Below are positions 17,119 to 25,787 of a stretch of DNA of 64,000 bases, in pieces. The notes beneath the pieces are model-generated. The model had not been told where the DNA came from and did not search any database. It worked only from the letters and a program-made list of their open reading frames with translations. This stretch comes from Roseburia hominis (GTDB taxonomy: Bacteria > Bacillota > Clostridia > Lachnospirales > Lachnospiraceae), in assembly GCA_021771815.1 (NCBI GenBank), contig JAETOE010000004.1, positions 1 through 64,000 of the forward strand, written 5' to 3'. The translations under genes and the position numbers were made by a program. How positions within the stretch are numbered: position 1 is the stretch's first letter; every line of letters begins with the position of its first letter.

Positions 17119-17147
17119 TTGAAAAGAAACGACAACTTTGCTATGAT
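17119..17147 (+). promoter_or_regulatory. Sigma-A promoter of the Hpt operon
   Basis: TTGAAA at 17119-17124 and TATGAT at 17142-17147 are separated by 17 nt. The Hpt gene starts 44 bp downstream of the -10. Confidence 0.7.
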
Positions 17148-17190
17148 AAAATAAGAACTTGCGGCGGAGAGTATAGAAAGGTGAGAAGTT

Positions 17191-17541
17191 ATGAGTACAT
17201 TGCTGGAGGAACTGAAAAGCTGGGGATGTGATGTAGATGGGGCGATGGAGCGTTTTATTGACGACGAAGGACTCTATCGGACATGTCTTGATTCCGTGAT
17301 GGCGGATAAGAACTTTGAGGGACTGCTCGATGCGCTGAACCGGCATGATGTAAGTGCAGCGTTTGAATATGCGCATACCTTGAAGGGTGTACTCGCGAGT
17401 ATGGGACTTACCCCGATGTACGATATCGTTGTGCGAATCGTGGAGCCGCTTAGGGCCGGATCGGATGAGAATCTGCTCCCTGTCTGCGATGAACTGATGC
17501 AGTCGAAGAAAATGCTCGGAAAGCTGATCGAAGCGGGATGA
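17191..17541 (+). CDS. Histidine phosphotransfer (Hpt) protein
   Basis: This stand-alone Hpt domain has 116 residues. The phosphorylatable histidine is H62 in AFEYAHTLKGVLASMG, matching the family signature A-H-x-L-K-G. The rest is a helical bundle. Hpt proteins relay phosphate between receiver domains. The only hybrid kinase in the window (20722-23301) has no Hpt domain of its own and could use this protein, but that link is inference. The stop overlaps the next gene by four bases. Confidence 0.88.
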   Translation: MSTLLEELKSWGCDVDGAMERFIDDEGLYRTCLDSVMADKNFEGLLDALNRHDVSAAFEYAHTLKGVLASMGLTPMYDIVVRIVEPLRAGSDENLLPVCDELMQSKKMLGKLIEAG

Positions 17542-18293
17542 GACCGGAGAAATTACAGGCTGTGTGCGAGGGCAGGATGGGCGTTATGAGCGAGGGCGGT
17601 GTACCTGACAGCATCTGGCTTGCGGATGTGGCTATGTTTTCCGATAGGGTAATGTTTGAAGAAGGATTGGCGCAGATCACAGAGGAGCGGAGAGCGCAGA
17701 TTGCGCGGCTGAAATCATCTGCCGATCAAAGAAGAAGTCTTGGCGCAGGGCTTCTTCTGGAATTCGGACTGCGTGCGCGGGGCTACAGTCTGCTTGGGGG
17801 TGTCTGTAATAAGACAAAGATAAATATAGAGCGCGGAGAATACGGAAAGCCGTATGTCAGGGAACTGCCGGAACTCGGCTTTAATCTTTCCCATGCGGGG
17901 AACTATGTGGCGGCGGTGTTTTCCGAGGGTGCGGCAGGCATTGATATCGAATGCAGGCGGAAGGTACGTGACGGGATGGCGAAACGCTTTTTTTCAGTGG
18001 AGGAATATGCGGCTTTTTTGCGTAGAGAGCATGATTTCTTCTGGTTCTGGACAAGAAAAGAGAGCTATATCAAAGCGGTAGGCGAGGGAATGCACCTGCC
18101 GCTTGCTGATTTTTCCACGCTTTCGGATGAGATGGCAGGAGAGCACAGATATTATTTTAAGACGTGGGAGATGGGAGAAGGGCTTTTTCTTTCTGTGTGC
18201 GATGAGAAGCCGGTTGCGGCGGAACCGGTATGGGTGGATCTTGCGAAAATATTTGACGGTGTCCGCGAAAGCCACTATAATGATAGTTTGTAA
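17538..18293 (+). CDS. 4'-phosphopantetheinyl transferase (Sfp-like)
   Basis: The 251-residue protein carries the Sfp/AcpT motifs: GKPYV, FNLSHAGNYVAAVF, AGIDIECRRK with the Mg2+-binding Asp and Glu, and FFWFWTRKESYIKAVGEG. It transfers phosphopantetheine from CoA to carrier proteins. No NRPS, PKS or carrier protein is in the window, so the substrate is unknown. The ATGA overlap supports the start at 17538, but conserved sequence begins about 25 residues later and an internal Met could be used. Its position between an Hpt and a Gre gene is unusual. Confidence 0.9.
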   Translation: MRPEKLQAVCEGRMGVMSEGGVPDSIWLADVAMFSDRVMFEEGLAQITEERRAQIARLKSSADQRRSLGAGLLLEFGLRARGYSLLGGVCNKTKINIERGEYGKPYVRELPELGFNLSHAGNYVAAVFSEGAAGIDIECRRKVRDGMAKRFFSVEEYAAFLRREHDFFWFWTRKESYIKAVGEGMHLPLADFSTLSDEMAGEHRYYFKTWEMGEGLFLSVCDEKPVAAEPVWVDLAKIFDGVRESHYNDSL

Positions 18294-18318
18294 AAACAGA
18301 AAGGCATGGGTACGAAAT

Positions 18319-18822
18319 ATGTATGACGAGCTGACAGAGCAGGATATTAAGAAAATGGAGGAGGAGATCGAGTATCGGAAGCTGGTCGTCCGCAAGGAGG
18401 CGCTTGAGGCGGTCAAGGAGGCGAGAGCGCACGGCGATCTGAGCGAGAATTTTGAATATCACGCGGCGAAAAAGGACAAGAACCAGAACGAGAGCCGCAT
18501 CCGGTATCTTGAGAAGATGATAAAGACGGCGAAGATTATTTCCACGGAGTCTGCGGAGGATGAGGTTGGGATGAACAATACGGTCACGGTCTATTTCGAG
18601 GAGGACGACGAGGAAGAGGTCTATAAGATCGTCACGACAGTGCGCGGAAATTCGCTGAAAAATTTAATCAGCAATGAGTCGCCGCTCGGGAAGGCGCTGC
18701 TCGGACATAAAGTCGGCGACCGGGTAGAGGTGCGCGTCAACGATGATTATTCGTATTTTGTTGAGATTCGCAAGATCGAAAACACGGTTGACGACGGCAC
18801 GGATAAGCTGAGAAGCTTTTAA
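18319..18822 (+). CDS. GreA/GreB-family transcription elongation factor
   Basis: The product is 167 residues. The N-terminal coiled coil contains ARAHGDLSENFEYHAAKKDK, whose acidic tip residues enter the RNA polymerase secondary channel to stimulate cleavage of backtracked RNA. The C-terminal FKBP-like domain has TVRGNSLKNLISNESPLGKALLG. The frame is open upstream to 18103, but that part overlaps the preceding gene; the coiled coil begins at the Met at 18319. It could be a GreA paralogue and not the housekeeping copy. Confidence 0.88.
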   Translation: MYDELTEQDIKKMEEEIEYRKLVVRKEALEAVKEARAHGDLSENFEYHAAKKDKNQNESRIRYLEKMIKTAKIISTESAEDEVGMNNTVTVYFEEDDEEEVYKIVTTVRGNSLKNLISNESPLGKALLGHKVGDRVEVRVNDDYSYFVEIRKIENTVDDGTDKLRSF

Positions 18823-18893
18823 CGGCGCAAAGCGTCTGCTGACGGCTTCGGAAGGACATGATGGAATATGGGAAAAGAGTGGAGAATAAGAAG

Positions 18894-19763
18894 ATGAGAC
18901 TGACAGAATTATTAAAGACGGATCAAGTGACGATTTCCTGTGAACTGTTTCCGCCGAAGCAGGGCGCGCAGCTTGAAAATTATAAAAAGACGGTTGCGGA
19001 TATGGCGGCGCTTAAGCCGGCTTATATGAGCGTGACTTATGGGGCGACCGGAGGAACGTCCGATTATACGGTGGAGTTGGCGAAAGAAGTGGAAAAGCAC
19101 CAGATTCCGGCATTGGCACATCTGACCTGCGCATCTTCCACAAAGGAGAAGGTTGCATCCGTAATCGAGGAGCTTAAGGCAAATAAGATCGAGAATATCC
19201 TTGCGCTTCGCGGTGATATCCCGGAGAACGCGGATTTCCCGCTGCCGAATCAGTACAGACATGCAAGTGAGCTCATCGCTGATATCAAGGCGCAGGGAGA
19301 TTTCTGCATCGGCGGCGCGTGCTATCCGGAGGGACACCCGGAGGCGGATACGATCTTTCAGGATCTGGACCACCTCAAAGAGAAAGTCGATGCCGGATGC
19401 GAGTTCCTGACAACACAGATGTTTTTTGATAATCACATTCTGTACAATTTCATGTATAAGGCACTGACCAAAGGCATCGACGTTCCGGTCGTAGCGGGAA
19501 TCATGCCTGTGACGAATAAGGCGCAGATCAAGCGGATCGTATCGCTTTCCGGAAATATGGTTCCGCCGCGTTTCCTGGCAATCGTCGATCGGTTCGGCGA
19601 GAATCCGGCAGCAATGCGTCAGGCGGGAATCGCTTATGCGACCGACCAGATCATTGATCTGATTGCGAACGGAGTGAATCATGTACATATCTATACGATG
19701 AATAAGCCGGATATTGCGGGAGAGATTCTTGATAATTTGTCGGAAATCTATGTGAGAGGCTAG
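18894..19763 (+). CDS. metF: Methylenetetrahydrofolate reductase
   Basis: This TIM-barrel enzyme of 289 residues reduces 5,10-methylene-THF to 5-methyl-THF for methionine synthesis or one-carbon flow. Motifs include ISCELFPPKQGAQLENY, MSVTYGATGGT, ENILALRGDIP, CIGGACYPEGHPEA and FLTTQMFFDN. In-frame ATGs also occur at 18858 and 18861. The one at 18894 is preferred because GTGGAG lies about nine bases upstream and because the family normally starts a few residues before TELLK. Two small unknown genes follow within 2 bp, probably in the same operon. Confidence 0.93.
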   Translation: MRLTELLKTDQVTISCELFPPKQGAQLENYKKTVADMAALKPAYMSVTYGATGGTSDYTVELAKEVEKHQIPALAHLTCASSTKEKVASVIEELKANKIENILALRGDIPENADFPLPNQYRHASELIADIKAQGDFCIGGACYPEGHPEADTIFQDLDHLKEKVDAGCEFLTTQMFFDNHILYNFMYKALTKGIDVPVVAGIMPVTNKAQIKRIVSLSGNMVPPRFLAIVDRFGENPAAMRQAGIAYATDQIIDLIANGVNHVHIYTMNKPDIAGEILDNLSEIYVRG

Positions 19764-19765
19764 AA

Positions 19766-20239
19766 ATGGCGAAGAAGAGTATTGAGGGACAACTCGATAT
19801 GTTCGAACTGTTTGATTCTGTGGAGGAACTCGAGGAGCGCATCAAGGGTGTGCCGGAGCCGGCGGAGGAAGAAACAGTTGTGGAATGCGTGCCGGAGATG
19901 CAGGCATCTGCGACAGCGGAGAAACGGCGTATTCCCCGAGGCAGTCCTGTGATGCAGAAGACGTTTGTAATTGAAGATGCGGCGGCGACGGTGGCGTATC
20001 TGGATTACAACATGGTCTATGTGGCGGGCTGGGAGGACGAGCCGCAGTTGTGGCAGTTTGAGCAGTCGAAGGATGCGGTGAATTTCTATATGGAACAGAT
20101 GGAGCGCATTTCGGAAAAAGAAGGAGTGCGCGTGCGTCAGGAGCAGGAACCTATAAGGGAAGCGCGTGTGATAAAAAGGGCAGCGAATATGGATATGAGT
20201 CAGGCGCATGATAAAATGGACAGGGGAGGTATGATATGA
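19766..20239 (+). CDS. Unknown protein, 157 residues
   Basis: No known family was recognised. The sequence is soluble and acidic at the N-terminus (SIEGQLDMFELFDSVEELEE), with a more structured central part containing VAYLDYNMVYVAGWEDEPQL and a basic C-terminus. There is no signal peptide and no membrane helix. It starts 2 bp after metF and overlaps the next gene by four bases, so all three are probably co-expressed. Its conserved-looking composition and tight packing support a real gene. Confidence 0.7.
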   Translation: MAKKSIEGQLDMFELFDSVEELEERIKGVPEPAEEETVVECVPEMQASATAEKRRIPRGSPVMQKTFVIEDAAATVAYLDYNMVYVAGWEDEPQLWQFEQSKDAVNFYMEQMERISEKEGVRVRQEQEPIREARVIKRAANMDMSQAHDKMDRGGMI

Positions 20240-20685
20240 AGCAGGAGACACTTTGTCATAAACTAACGGAACTGATCAAAGAGACGAAAGACGGAAGAAT
20301 CCGTTGGAATGTTGAGGTACAGACGACGGAGGCGAACGATGTGTCGGAGAAGCCCGTTGAGGTGGAGAACGGCGTGGAGTGGACCGTCGACGAGTGCTAC
20401 GTGTCGTATTACTGCAAGTATCGCGGCGAGGAGTTTTGCATGATTACCTATGAACTGATTAAGACGGCGGGGACAGAGACGGTAACGAGTAACATGGTAT
20501 TTCTGCCGCCGCTCGGTGTTCGTTTCTTTGATCTTCGGACACTTTTGCCGCACAGTGTGGAAGTCTCCCCGGTACTGTTAGAGCAGATTCATCAGCTATG
20601 GGTGATGCTTCTGGATATGTATAAGGCGGACAAGGGCAGCCTGTATCTGGATGTGCGTCCCGGAAAGCTTACAATCGAGGATTGA
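20236..20685 (+). CDS. Unknown protein, 149 residues
   Basis: No known family was recognised. It is a soluble alpha/beta-looking protein with CYVSYYCKYRGEEFCMITYE in the middle and VFLPPLGVRFFDLRTLLPH towards the C-terminus; four cysteines lie in the central third. It has no signal peptide or membrane segment. It overlaps the previous unknown gene by four bases and follows metF in order. The hybrid kinase starts 37 bp downstream with its own ribosome site. Confidence 0.7.
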   Translation: MKQETLCHKLTELIKETKDGRIRWNVEVQTTEANDVSEKPVEVENGVEWTVDECYVSYYCKYRGEEFCMITYELIKTAGTETVTSNMVFLPPLGVRFFDLRTLLPHSVEVSPVLLEQIHQLWVMLLDMYKADKGSLYLDVRPGKLTIED

Positions 20686-20721
20686 TCATAAAAAGAATTA
20701 TAAGAATACAGAGGACGGAGC

Positions 20722-23301
20722 ATGAGCGATATAATTAGGGTATGTGGACAGACCGATGATAACATTTTTGGTGAAAGAGAATGTGAACGGCATAGTGATA
20801 TGCAGAATGTTCAGAATTTGGAAAAGATCATTAATGAGGGTCTTCGCATGGCACTCGAAGAGGACACCCCGGACAGGTCTTTGGAGGTATTTCTGGAACA
20901 TTTGGGGAAAGCGCTAAACGGACAGAGAACCTATATATTCGAGCAGAACGAGTCAGGCGGCGATGACAATACTTATGAGTGGGTTGCAGACGGAGTAGAG
21001 CCGGAGAAGGAAAATCTTCAAAATCTTCCCGCCAAGATGTGTGCGAGCTGGTATGAAAATTTTAGTATTGGCAGACATATCGTTATTAAAGATGTGGAAG
21101 ACATTCGTCAGTCCGATCCACTCCAGTATGAAACCTTAAAGCGGCAGAATATCCATTCTCTTGTGGTGGTTCCTCTTTATAACGGTGAAAAAAATATCGG
21201 TTTTTACGGCGTGGACAATCCGCCGGTGCAGTCGTTGGAATACGCATCCAATATGCTTCAGACGGCGGCATATTTTATCGTATCTTCATTGAAACAGCGT
21301 AATCTGTTTCGTGAGCTTCAAAAGCAGAACCACACTGTTTTCCAGGCTCTTAGTGTAGATTATCTGGGTATCTATCAGGTGGATTTTGATACCGGCGAGG
21401 TCAAGGTATATCGAAATAGTGGACGGATGAGCATGGACTGGGATGCTTTGCTAAAGGACAGTTACCAGACGGTTATGGAACGGTATATTTCCAAGTATGT
21501 GGTTCCCCGGGATCAGGAACGGCTTCGTGCCGCTACAAAGAAAGAGTATGTGTGCTCCGTACTCGAGACAAAAAAGAAGTTTTCTGTCCGTTACCAGGTA
21601 AAGGATGGCGCCTTTGGATTGAAATATATGGAGATTCATTTTTCCGCGATGGAGCAGGCGGACAAAAAGCACAGCGTGATTTTTGCCCAGAGGGACGTCA
21701 ATGCTGTAGTTGAGAAGGAAGAGAAGTATAGGCTTGAGGCAAGACAGAGTCTGGAGGATATTCTCGAGGGAGCCAGAATCGGTATTTGGGCGATTGAGAT
21801 GGAGGAGGGCTGTGAGCCCAGAATGTATGCGGATCGGACAATGCGGATTCTTTTGGGAGTATCAGATGAGATCAGACCGGAGGAGTGCTACAAGCACTGG
21901 TTTAAAAGCATTGATCCGACTTATGTGGACATGGTTTTGGAGGCAGTAAAGGAGATGGAGAAGACCGGGCGCTCTGAGGTGGCTTACCCCTGGCAGCATC
22001 CGACACAGGGGAAGATTTATGTCCGATGTGGCGGAGTGGTTGATAAAACCTTTACAAAGCCGGGTATATGCCTGCATGGATACCATCAGGATATTACGAA
22101 AGTTATGGAAACCAGAAAGAAACAGGAGCAGACGATCATGGATCTTCTGGAGAAGGTGAGACGGGCAAATTCGGTCAAAAGCGAGTTTCTCTCATATATG
22201 TCTCATGATCTTCGCACGCCCATAAATGGAATTTTGGGAATGCTTGACATCATTGAAAACAGTCCGGATGATCTGGAGAAGCAGAAAGAATGCAGGAAAA
22301 AAATTCGTGTATCGACGAAACATTTGCTTTCATTTTTGAATGACGTTCTCCAAATCAATAATATGGATAGCGGAATCCCTACAGTGACGGAGGAACCTTT
22401 CGACCTTTATGATGTATTGGATGACTGCGTCACAATTCTGTCTACCCAGGCGGCGGAGTCAGAAATTCAGTTGGTAATGGAGGAGGTCGATTTGCAGCAC
22501 AGCCGGCTGATTGGCAATCCGCTGCATCTGGAACAAATTCTGATGAATATTATTGATAATGCCATCAAGTATAACCGGCAGCATGGTTCCGTATTTGTTT
22601 ATGTAAGTGAAATATCCTGCCAAAACGGGATAGCAGATTATCGTTTTACGGTTGAAGATACAGGAATCGGCATCAATGAGGAGTTCCAAAACCATATTTT
22701 TGAACTCTTCACGCAGGAGAACCAAGGCGCAAGAACAAACTATAACGGCGTTGGACTTGGTATGGCGATCGTAAAGAAACTGGTGGATCAGATGGAGGGC
22801 AGTATTGAAATAGACAGTCAGGTCGGCAAGGGAAGCGTGGTTCGGGTCAATCTGCCAATTCGGGTAGATGAGACGTGGAGCGAGCAGCCGGCAGATGAGA
22901 TGCGGAATTTGCGCAGCAACATTGCAGGGATGCGTGTTCTTTTAGTGGAAGACAATGAGATCAACTGTGAAATCGTGCAGTTTATGCTTGAGGATGCGGG
23001 AGCAGAGGTGGTGACTGCCAGTGACGGAAAAGCTGCGGTAGATACGTTTGCGGAGGCTGCGCCAGGTACATTTGACTGCGTACTTATGGACTTGATGATG
23101 CCGCGCATGAGTGGATACGAGGCAACGCGCATGATTCGGCACATGGATCGGGCGGATGCAAACCTGCCTATTATCGCGCTGTCTGCAAACGCATTTGAGG
23201 AAGACATTGCAATGGCAAAGGAAGCCGGAATGAATGAACATCTGGCAAAGCCGGTAGACATCAGAAAAATGTTTCGGGTTATGAGCCGATTGAGTCGTTA
23301 A
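20722..23301 (+). CDS. Hybrid sensor histidine kinase
   Basis: The 859-residue cytoplasmic protein lacks membrane helices. A GAF-like domain lies near residues 50-190, PAS-like regions near 200-460, a HisKA domain with H495 in SYMSHDLRTPINGILGML, and a HATPase domain with IIDNAIKYN (~610), DTGIGI (~647) and GVGLGMAIVKKL (~677). A C-terminal receiver domain from about residue 737 (LLVEDNEINCEIV) has phosphoacceptor D790 in VLMDLMMPRMSGYE. It has no Hpt domain, so onward phosphotransfer would need a separate one, such as the Hpt protein at 17191. The start at 20722 follows GAGGACGGAG. Its signal and output are unknown. Confidence 0.93.
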   Translation: MSDIIRVCGQTDDNIFGERECERHSDMQNVQNLEKIINEGLRMALEEDTPDRSLEVFLEHLGKALNGQRTYIFEQNESGGDDNTYEWVADGVEPEKENLQNLPAKMCASWYENFSIGRHIVIKDVEDIRQSDPLQYETLKRQNIHSLVVVPLYNGEKNIGFYGVDNPPVQSLEYASNMLQTAAYFIVSSLKQRNLFRELQKQNHTVFQALSVDYLGIYQVDFDTGEVKVYRNSGRMSMDWDALLKDSYQTVMERYISKYVVPRDQERLRAATKKEYVCSVLETKKKFSVRYQVKDGAFGLKYMEIHFSAMEQADKKHSVIFAQRDVNAVVEKEEKYRLEARQSLEDILEGARIGIWAIEMEEGCEPRMYADRTMRILLGVSDEIRPEECYKHWFKSIDPTYVDMVLEAVKEMEKTGRSEVAYPWQHPTQGKIYVRCGGVVDKTFTKPGICLHGYHQDITKVMETRKKQEQTIMDLLEKVRRANSVKSEFLSYMSHDLRTPINGILGMLDIIENSPDDLEKQKECRKKIRVSTKHLLSFLNDVLQINNMDSGIPTVTEEPFDLYDVLDDCVTILSTQAAESEIQLVMEEVDLQHSRLIGNPLHLEQILMNIIDNAIKYNRQHGSVFVYVSEISCQNGIADYRFTVEDTGIGINEEFQNHIFELFTQENQGARTNYNGVGLGMAIVKKLVDQMEGSIEIDSQVGKGSVVRVNLPIRVDETWSEQPADEMRNLRSNIAGMRVLLVEDNEINCEIVQFMLEDAGAEVVTASDGKAAVDTFAEAAPGTFDCVLMDLMMPRMSGYEATRMIRHMDRADANLPIIALSANAFEEDIAMAKEAGMNEHLAKPVDIRKMFRVMSRLSR

Positions 23302-23320
23302 AGTAATAGGAAAACAGAGA

Positions 23321-23476
23321 ATGGACGTATTCCGGCGTTTCCTTTATCACAAGGTGAATCCGGGAAAGGCGTCAGCGGAAGAGATGTATGCTCCCATGCT
23401 TGCTGCAGCAGGGGAGCATAGGCATCTGGTGAGGATCAAAGAGATGTTTGAATTCAGGGTCGCAGTGGGGGAATGA
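23321..23476 (+). other. 51-codon open frame, possible gene remnant
   Basis: The 179 bp between the hybrid kinase and larC hold one open frame of 51 codons (residues include YHKVNPGKASAEEMYAPMLA). It has a weak GAGA-type site before the ATG and no recognised family. It could be a small protein or the tail of a lost gene. No clear terminator was seen for either convergent neighbour. Confidence 0.3.
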
Positions 23477-23480
23477 ACCG

Positions 23481-24809
23481 TCAGTGCAGCGACTTTGTCA
23501 CTTCCGCGACGGACAGTGCGCAATGGTTCTTTAATACGACAGACTTTAAGTCCTCAAATTCCGGCTTTTCCTTCTCGATGCCGTAGCCGCTGCTCTTCTT
23601 GATGCGTATATTGCCGTAGGAGGTCTTCTTCGTCTCGAAGGTGGACTCTAACTTGGCGCGCTCGTAGAGCTGGTAGCGCACGCCTCTGGTGGAGGTGTGC
23701 AGGAAGAACAGCCCCGTGAACTTCTCGCGGTCGTCCGGTTCGCAGAGACAAGTTAAAAGAATGCCGGGGCGGTTCTTCTTCATCTGAACCGGAATCGTGT
23801 AGACGTCAAGCGCTCCCGCAGCCATGAAGATTTCGGTGGCAAGCCCGAGCGCTTCTCCCGTCATATCGTCGATATTGCAGGAAATCGAAAGAACCGTATC
23901 GTCGCACGAAAAGCTTTCTTCCTCTTCTTCCTCGGGTACAAGGTAGGAGACGGTATCGCCTAAGAATGCGCGCACGCAGTTGGCAATCTCGAAATCCTTC
24001 GCCCCCATTCCGTAGCCGATCGCGGTGGTCGTGATCGCAGGCATCGGGAAAAAGCGCGTCACGTAATATTTTAAAATGGCGGCTCCGGTCGGGGTCAAAA
24101 GCTCTCCGGTGACGGAACCGGAATAGAACGGGATTCCTTTTAACAGTTCGGCGGTCGCCGGGGCAGGCACCGGAAGTACGCCGTGTGCACAGCGGACGAA
24201 GCCGTTTCCGACGTGGAGCGGCGAGGCGAGGATCTGGTCCGGTGCAATCAGACCGATCAAAAGCGCGCATCCGGTGATATCTGCGAGCGCGTCGAGCGTG
24301 CCTACCTCGTGAAAATGAATCTGCTCGAGCGTGGTGTTATGCACCTTTGCCTCCGCCTCCCCGAGCAGACGGTAAATGGCAGACACATCTTCCTTGACCT
24401 CCGCGGGAAGATCGAAGAACGCAATCTTTTCGCAGAGGGAAGCATAGTCGGCGTGTGTATGGGAAGCCGCATTTTTCCCGTCGTGCGCATGCGCATGAGA
24501 AGCGTCCGCCAGGTCACCAGATGCCGGGTCATCCGCGTTATGAGGAGCGTTTGCGTCGTGAGCGGCGCCAGCGTGCAGATGCACATGACCGTCCGCCGTC
24601 TCTTCCATACCGTCTACAATAACCGTCATATGTGTGCCGGAAATACCGCATTTTGTGGAAGAGTCGGCAGAAAGCGTTACATGGTAGGGAGCAAATATCT
24701 CATTCATCTTGTAGAGAAACCATTCTTTTTTATCACAGATCTCATAGAGGGCGCTCATCAGCATATCTCCGGCAGCGCCCATATTACATTCCAGATAGAT
24801 TGTCTTCAT
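23481..24809 (-). CDS. larC: LarC nickel-pincer cofactor nickel chelatase
   Basis: This 442-residue protein matches LarC (TIGR00299), which inserts nickel into the pincer cofactor of lactate racemase and related enzymes. It starts KTIYLECNMGAAGDMLMSAL and has EQIHFHEVGTLDALADITG and VLSISCNIDDMTGEALG. A histidine-rich stretch (about residues 75-125, many H-A-H and H-T-H pairs) fits nickel handling. In some lactobacilli larC is split and joined by a programmed frameshift; here it is one uninterrupted frame. It lies 3 bp after larB. Confidence 0.95.
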   Translation of the reverse strand: MKTIYLECNMGAAGDMLMSALYEICDKKEWFLYKMNEIFAPYHVTLSADSSTKCGISGTHMTVIVDGMEETADGHVHLHAGAAHDANAPHNADDPASGDLADASHAHAHDGKNAASHTHADYASLCEKIAFFDLPAEVKEDVSAIYRLLGEAEAKVHNTTLEQIHFHEVGTLDALADITGCALLIGLIAPDQILASPLHVGNGFVRCAHGVLPVPAPATAELLKGIPFYSGSVTGELLTPTGAAILKYYVTRFFPMPAITTTAIGYGMGAKDFEIANCVRAFLGDTVSYLVPEEEEEESFSCDDTVLSISCNIDDMTGEALGLATEIFMAAGALDVYTIPVQMKKNRPGILLTCLCEPDDREKFTGLFFLHTSTRGVRYQLYERAKLESTFETKKTSYGNIRIKKSSGYGIEKEKPEFEDLKSVVLKNHCALSVAEVTKSLH

Positions 24810-24812
24810 ATT

Positions 24813-25565
24813 TCATCCTCCAATGTGATTGATCATGCTTGCGAGATAGCCTGCGCCGAAGCCGTTATCGATATTGACGACGGAGACTCCGCTGGCGCAG
24901 GAGTTTAACATGGAGAGCAGAGCGGATATTCCGTGAAAGCTCGCACCGTAGCCTACACTTGTGGGGACGCCGATCACGGGACAGTCGGTCAGCCCGCCGA
25001 TGACGCTGGCGAGCGCACCTTCCATTCCGGCAACGGCGATAATCGCGTTGGCGTTTGTCAGCACGTCCATCTGTGAGAGCAGTCGGTGTAGCCCGGCGAC
25101 GCCCACGTCGTAGACGCGCTCGACGCGGTTGCCAAGTACCTCGGCGGTGAGAGCGGCTTCTTCTGCGACCGGAATATCGCTGGTACCTCCGGTGGCGACA
25201 ACGATCGTACCCTTTGCGGTGATGTGTTCCCTGCGGTTTATGATGCCGATGCGCGACGCCTCATCGTAGAAGAGCGAAAAGCGCCCGGACAGATAGGAAG
25301 CGGATTCCGCAGAAAGCCGGGTAATCAGAATATTTTCCGGGCAGTGTGCGAGAAGGCTATTTACAATCCCCTCCATTTGTTCCTTTGTTTTTGATGCGCC
25401 GTAGATGACCTCCGGCGTTCCCTGACGGATTGCCCTGTGATGGTCGACCTTGGCGTAGCCGAGATCCTCGAACGGGGCGAGCTTTAATCTTGCATAGCCC
25501 TCGTCCGCGTCAATCGTGCCGTTTTCGATGTCGGAAAGAATGCGTCTGATATGTTCGTTCTCCAT
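24813..25565 (-). CDS. larB: LarB nicotinate-derived cofactor carboxylase
   Basis: The 250-residue protein matches LarB, the AIR-carboxylase-like enzyme that carboxylates and hydrolyses nicotinic acid adenine dinucleotide in nickel-pincer cofactor synthesis. Visible motifs are KVDHHRAIRQGTPEVIYG, IVVATGGTSDIPVAEEA, AVAGMEGALASVIGGL and VGVPTSVGYGASFHGI, the last two resembling PurE active-site loops. It is the first gene of larBC. Neither LarE (sulfur insertion) nor LarA is in the window. Confidence 0.95.
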   Translation of the reverse strand: MENEHIRRILSDIENGTIDADEGYARLKLAPFEDLGYAKVDHHRAIRQGTPEVIYGASKTKEQMEGIVNSLLAHCPENILITRLSAESASYLSGRFSLFYDEASRIGIINRREHITAKGTIVVATGGTSDIPVAEEAALTAEVLGNRVERVYDVGVAGLHRLLSQMDVLTNANAIIAVAGMEGALASVIGGLTDCPVIGVPTSVGYGASFHGISALLSMLNSCASGVSVVNIDNGFGAGYLASMINHIGG

Positions 25566-25595
25566 GATGTCCTCCAGATAAAACTATATGGTTTT

Positions 25596-25624
25596 ATTAT
25601 ACATGGGGGCGGGTGGGAATGCAA
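25596..25624 (-). promoter_or_regulatory. Sigma-A promoter of larBC
   Basis: On the minus strand TTGCAT (25624-25619) and TATAAT (25601-25596) are 17 nt apart. An imperfect inverted repeat, AAAAC then GTTTT at about 25580-25595, covers the start region and may be an operator. Confidence 0.75.
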
Positions 25625-25658
25625 GAGACGAGGTTTTTGGTACTTTTCTACAAAAAAT

Positions 25659-25746
25659 GGAAACTGATTTTGTGAATCCGGTTTCTTGTGGAAGAGCATT
25701 TATTAATGCTATAATTTTGGAAACTGAAAAACAAAAATCAGTTTCC
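25659..25746. promoter_or_regulatory. Promoter with two TetR-type operators
   Basis: GGAAACTGA at 25719-25727 pairs with TCAGTTTCC at 25738-25746 (10-nt spacer, perfect). A second, weaker copy has GGAAACTGA at 25659-25667 and CCGGTTTCT at 25678-25686, also with a 10-nt spacer. The two copies start exactly 60 bp apart. Between them lie TTGTGG (25686-25691) and TATAAT (25710-25715) with an 18-nt gap. The strong operator covers the start site, so the TetR product (25788) probably represses its own operon. Confidence 0.72.
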
Positions 25747-25787
25747 TTTGAGAAAATCGTTAAGAGCGAGGGGAGGGATAAGACAGA

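Noticed and set aside
23481-24809. Programmed frameshift splitting larC into C1 and C2
   Set aside because: The whole 442-residue protein is in one open frame.
24183-24908. A 241-codon frame on the plus strand across larC and larB
   Set aside because: It is antisense to two well-identified genes and has no recognisable domain or ribosome site.
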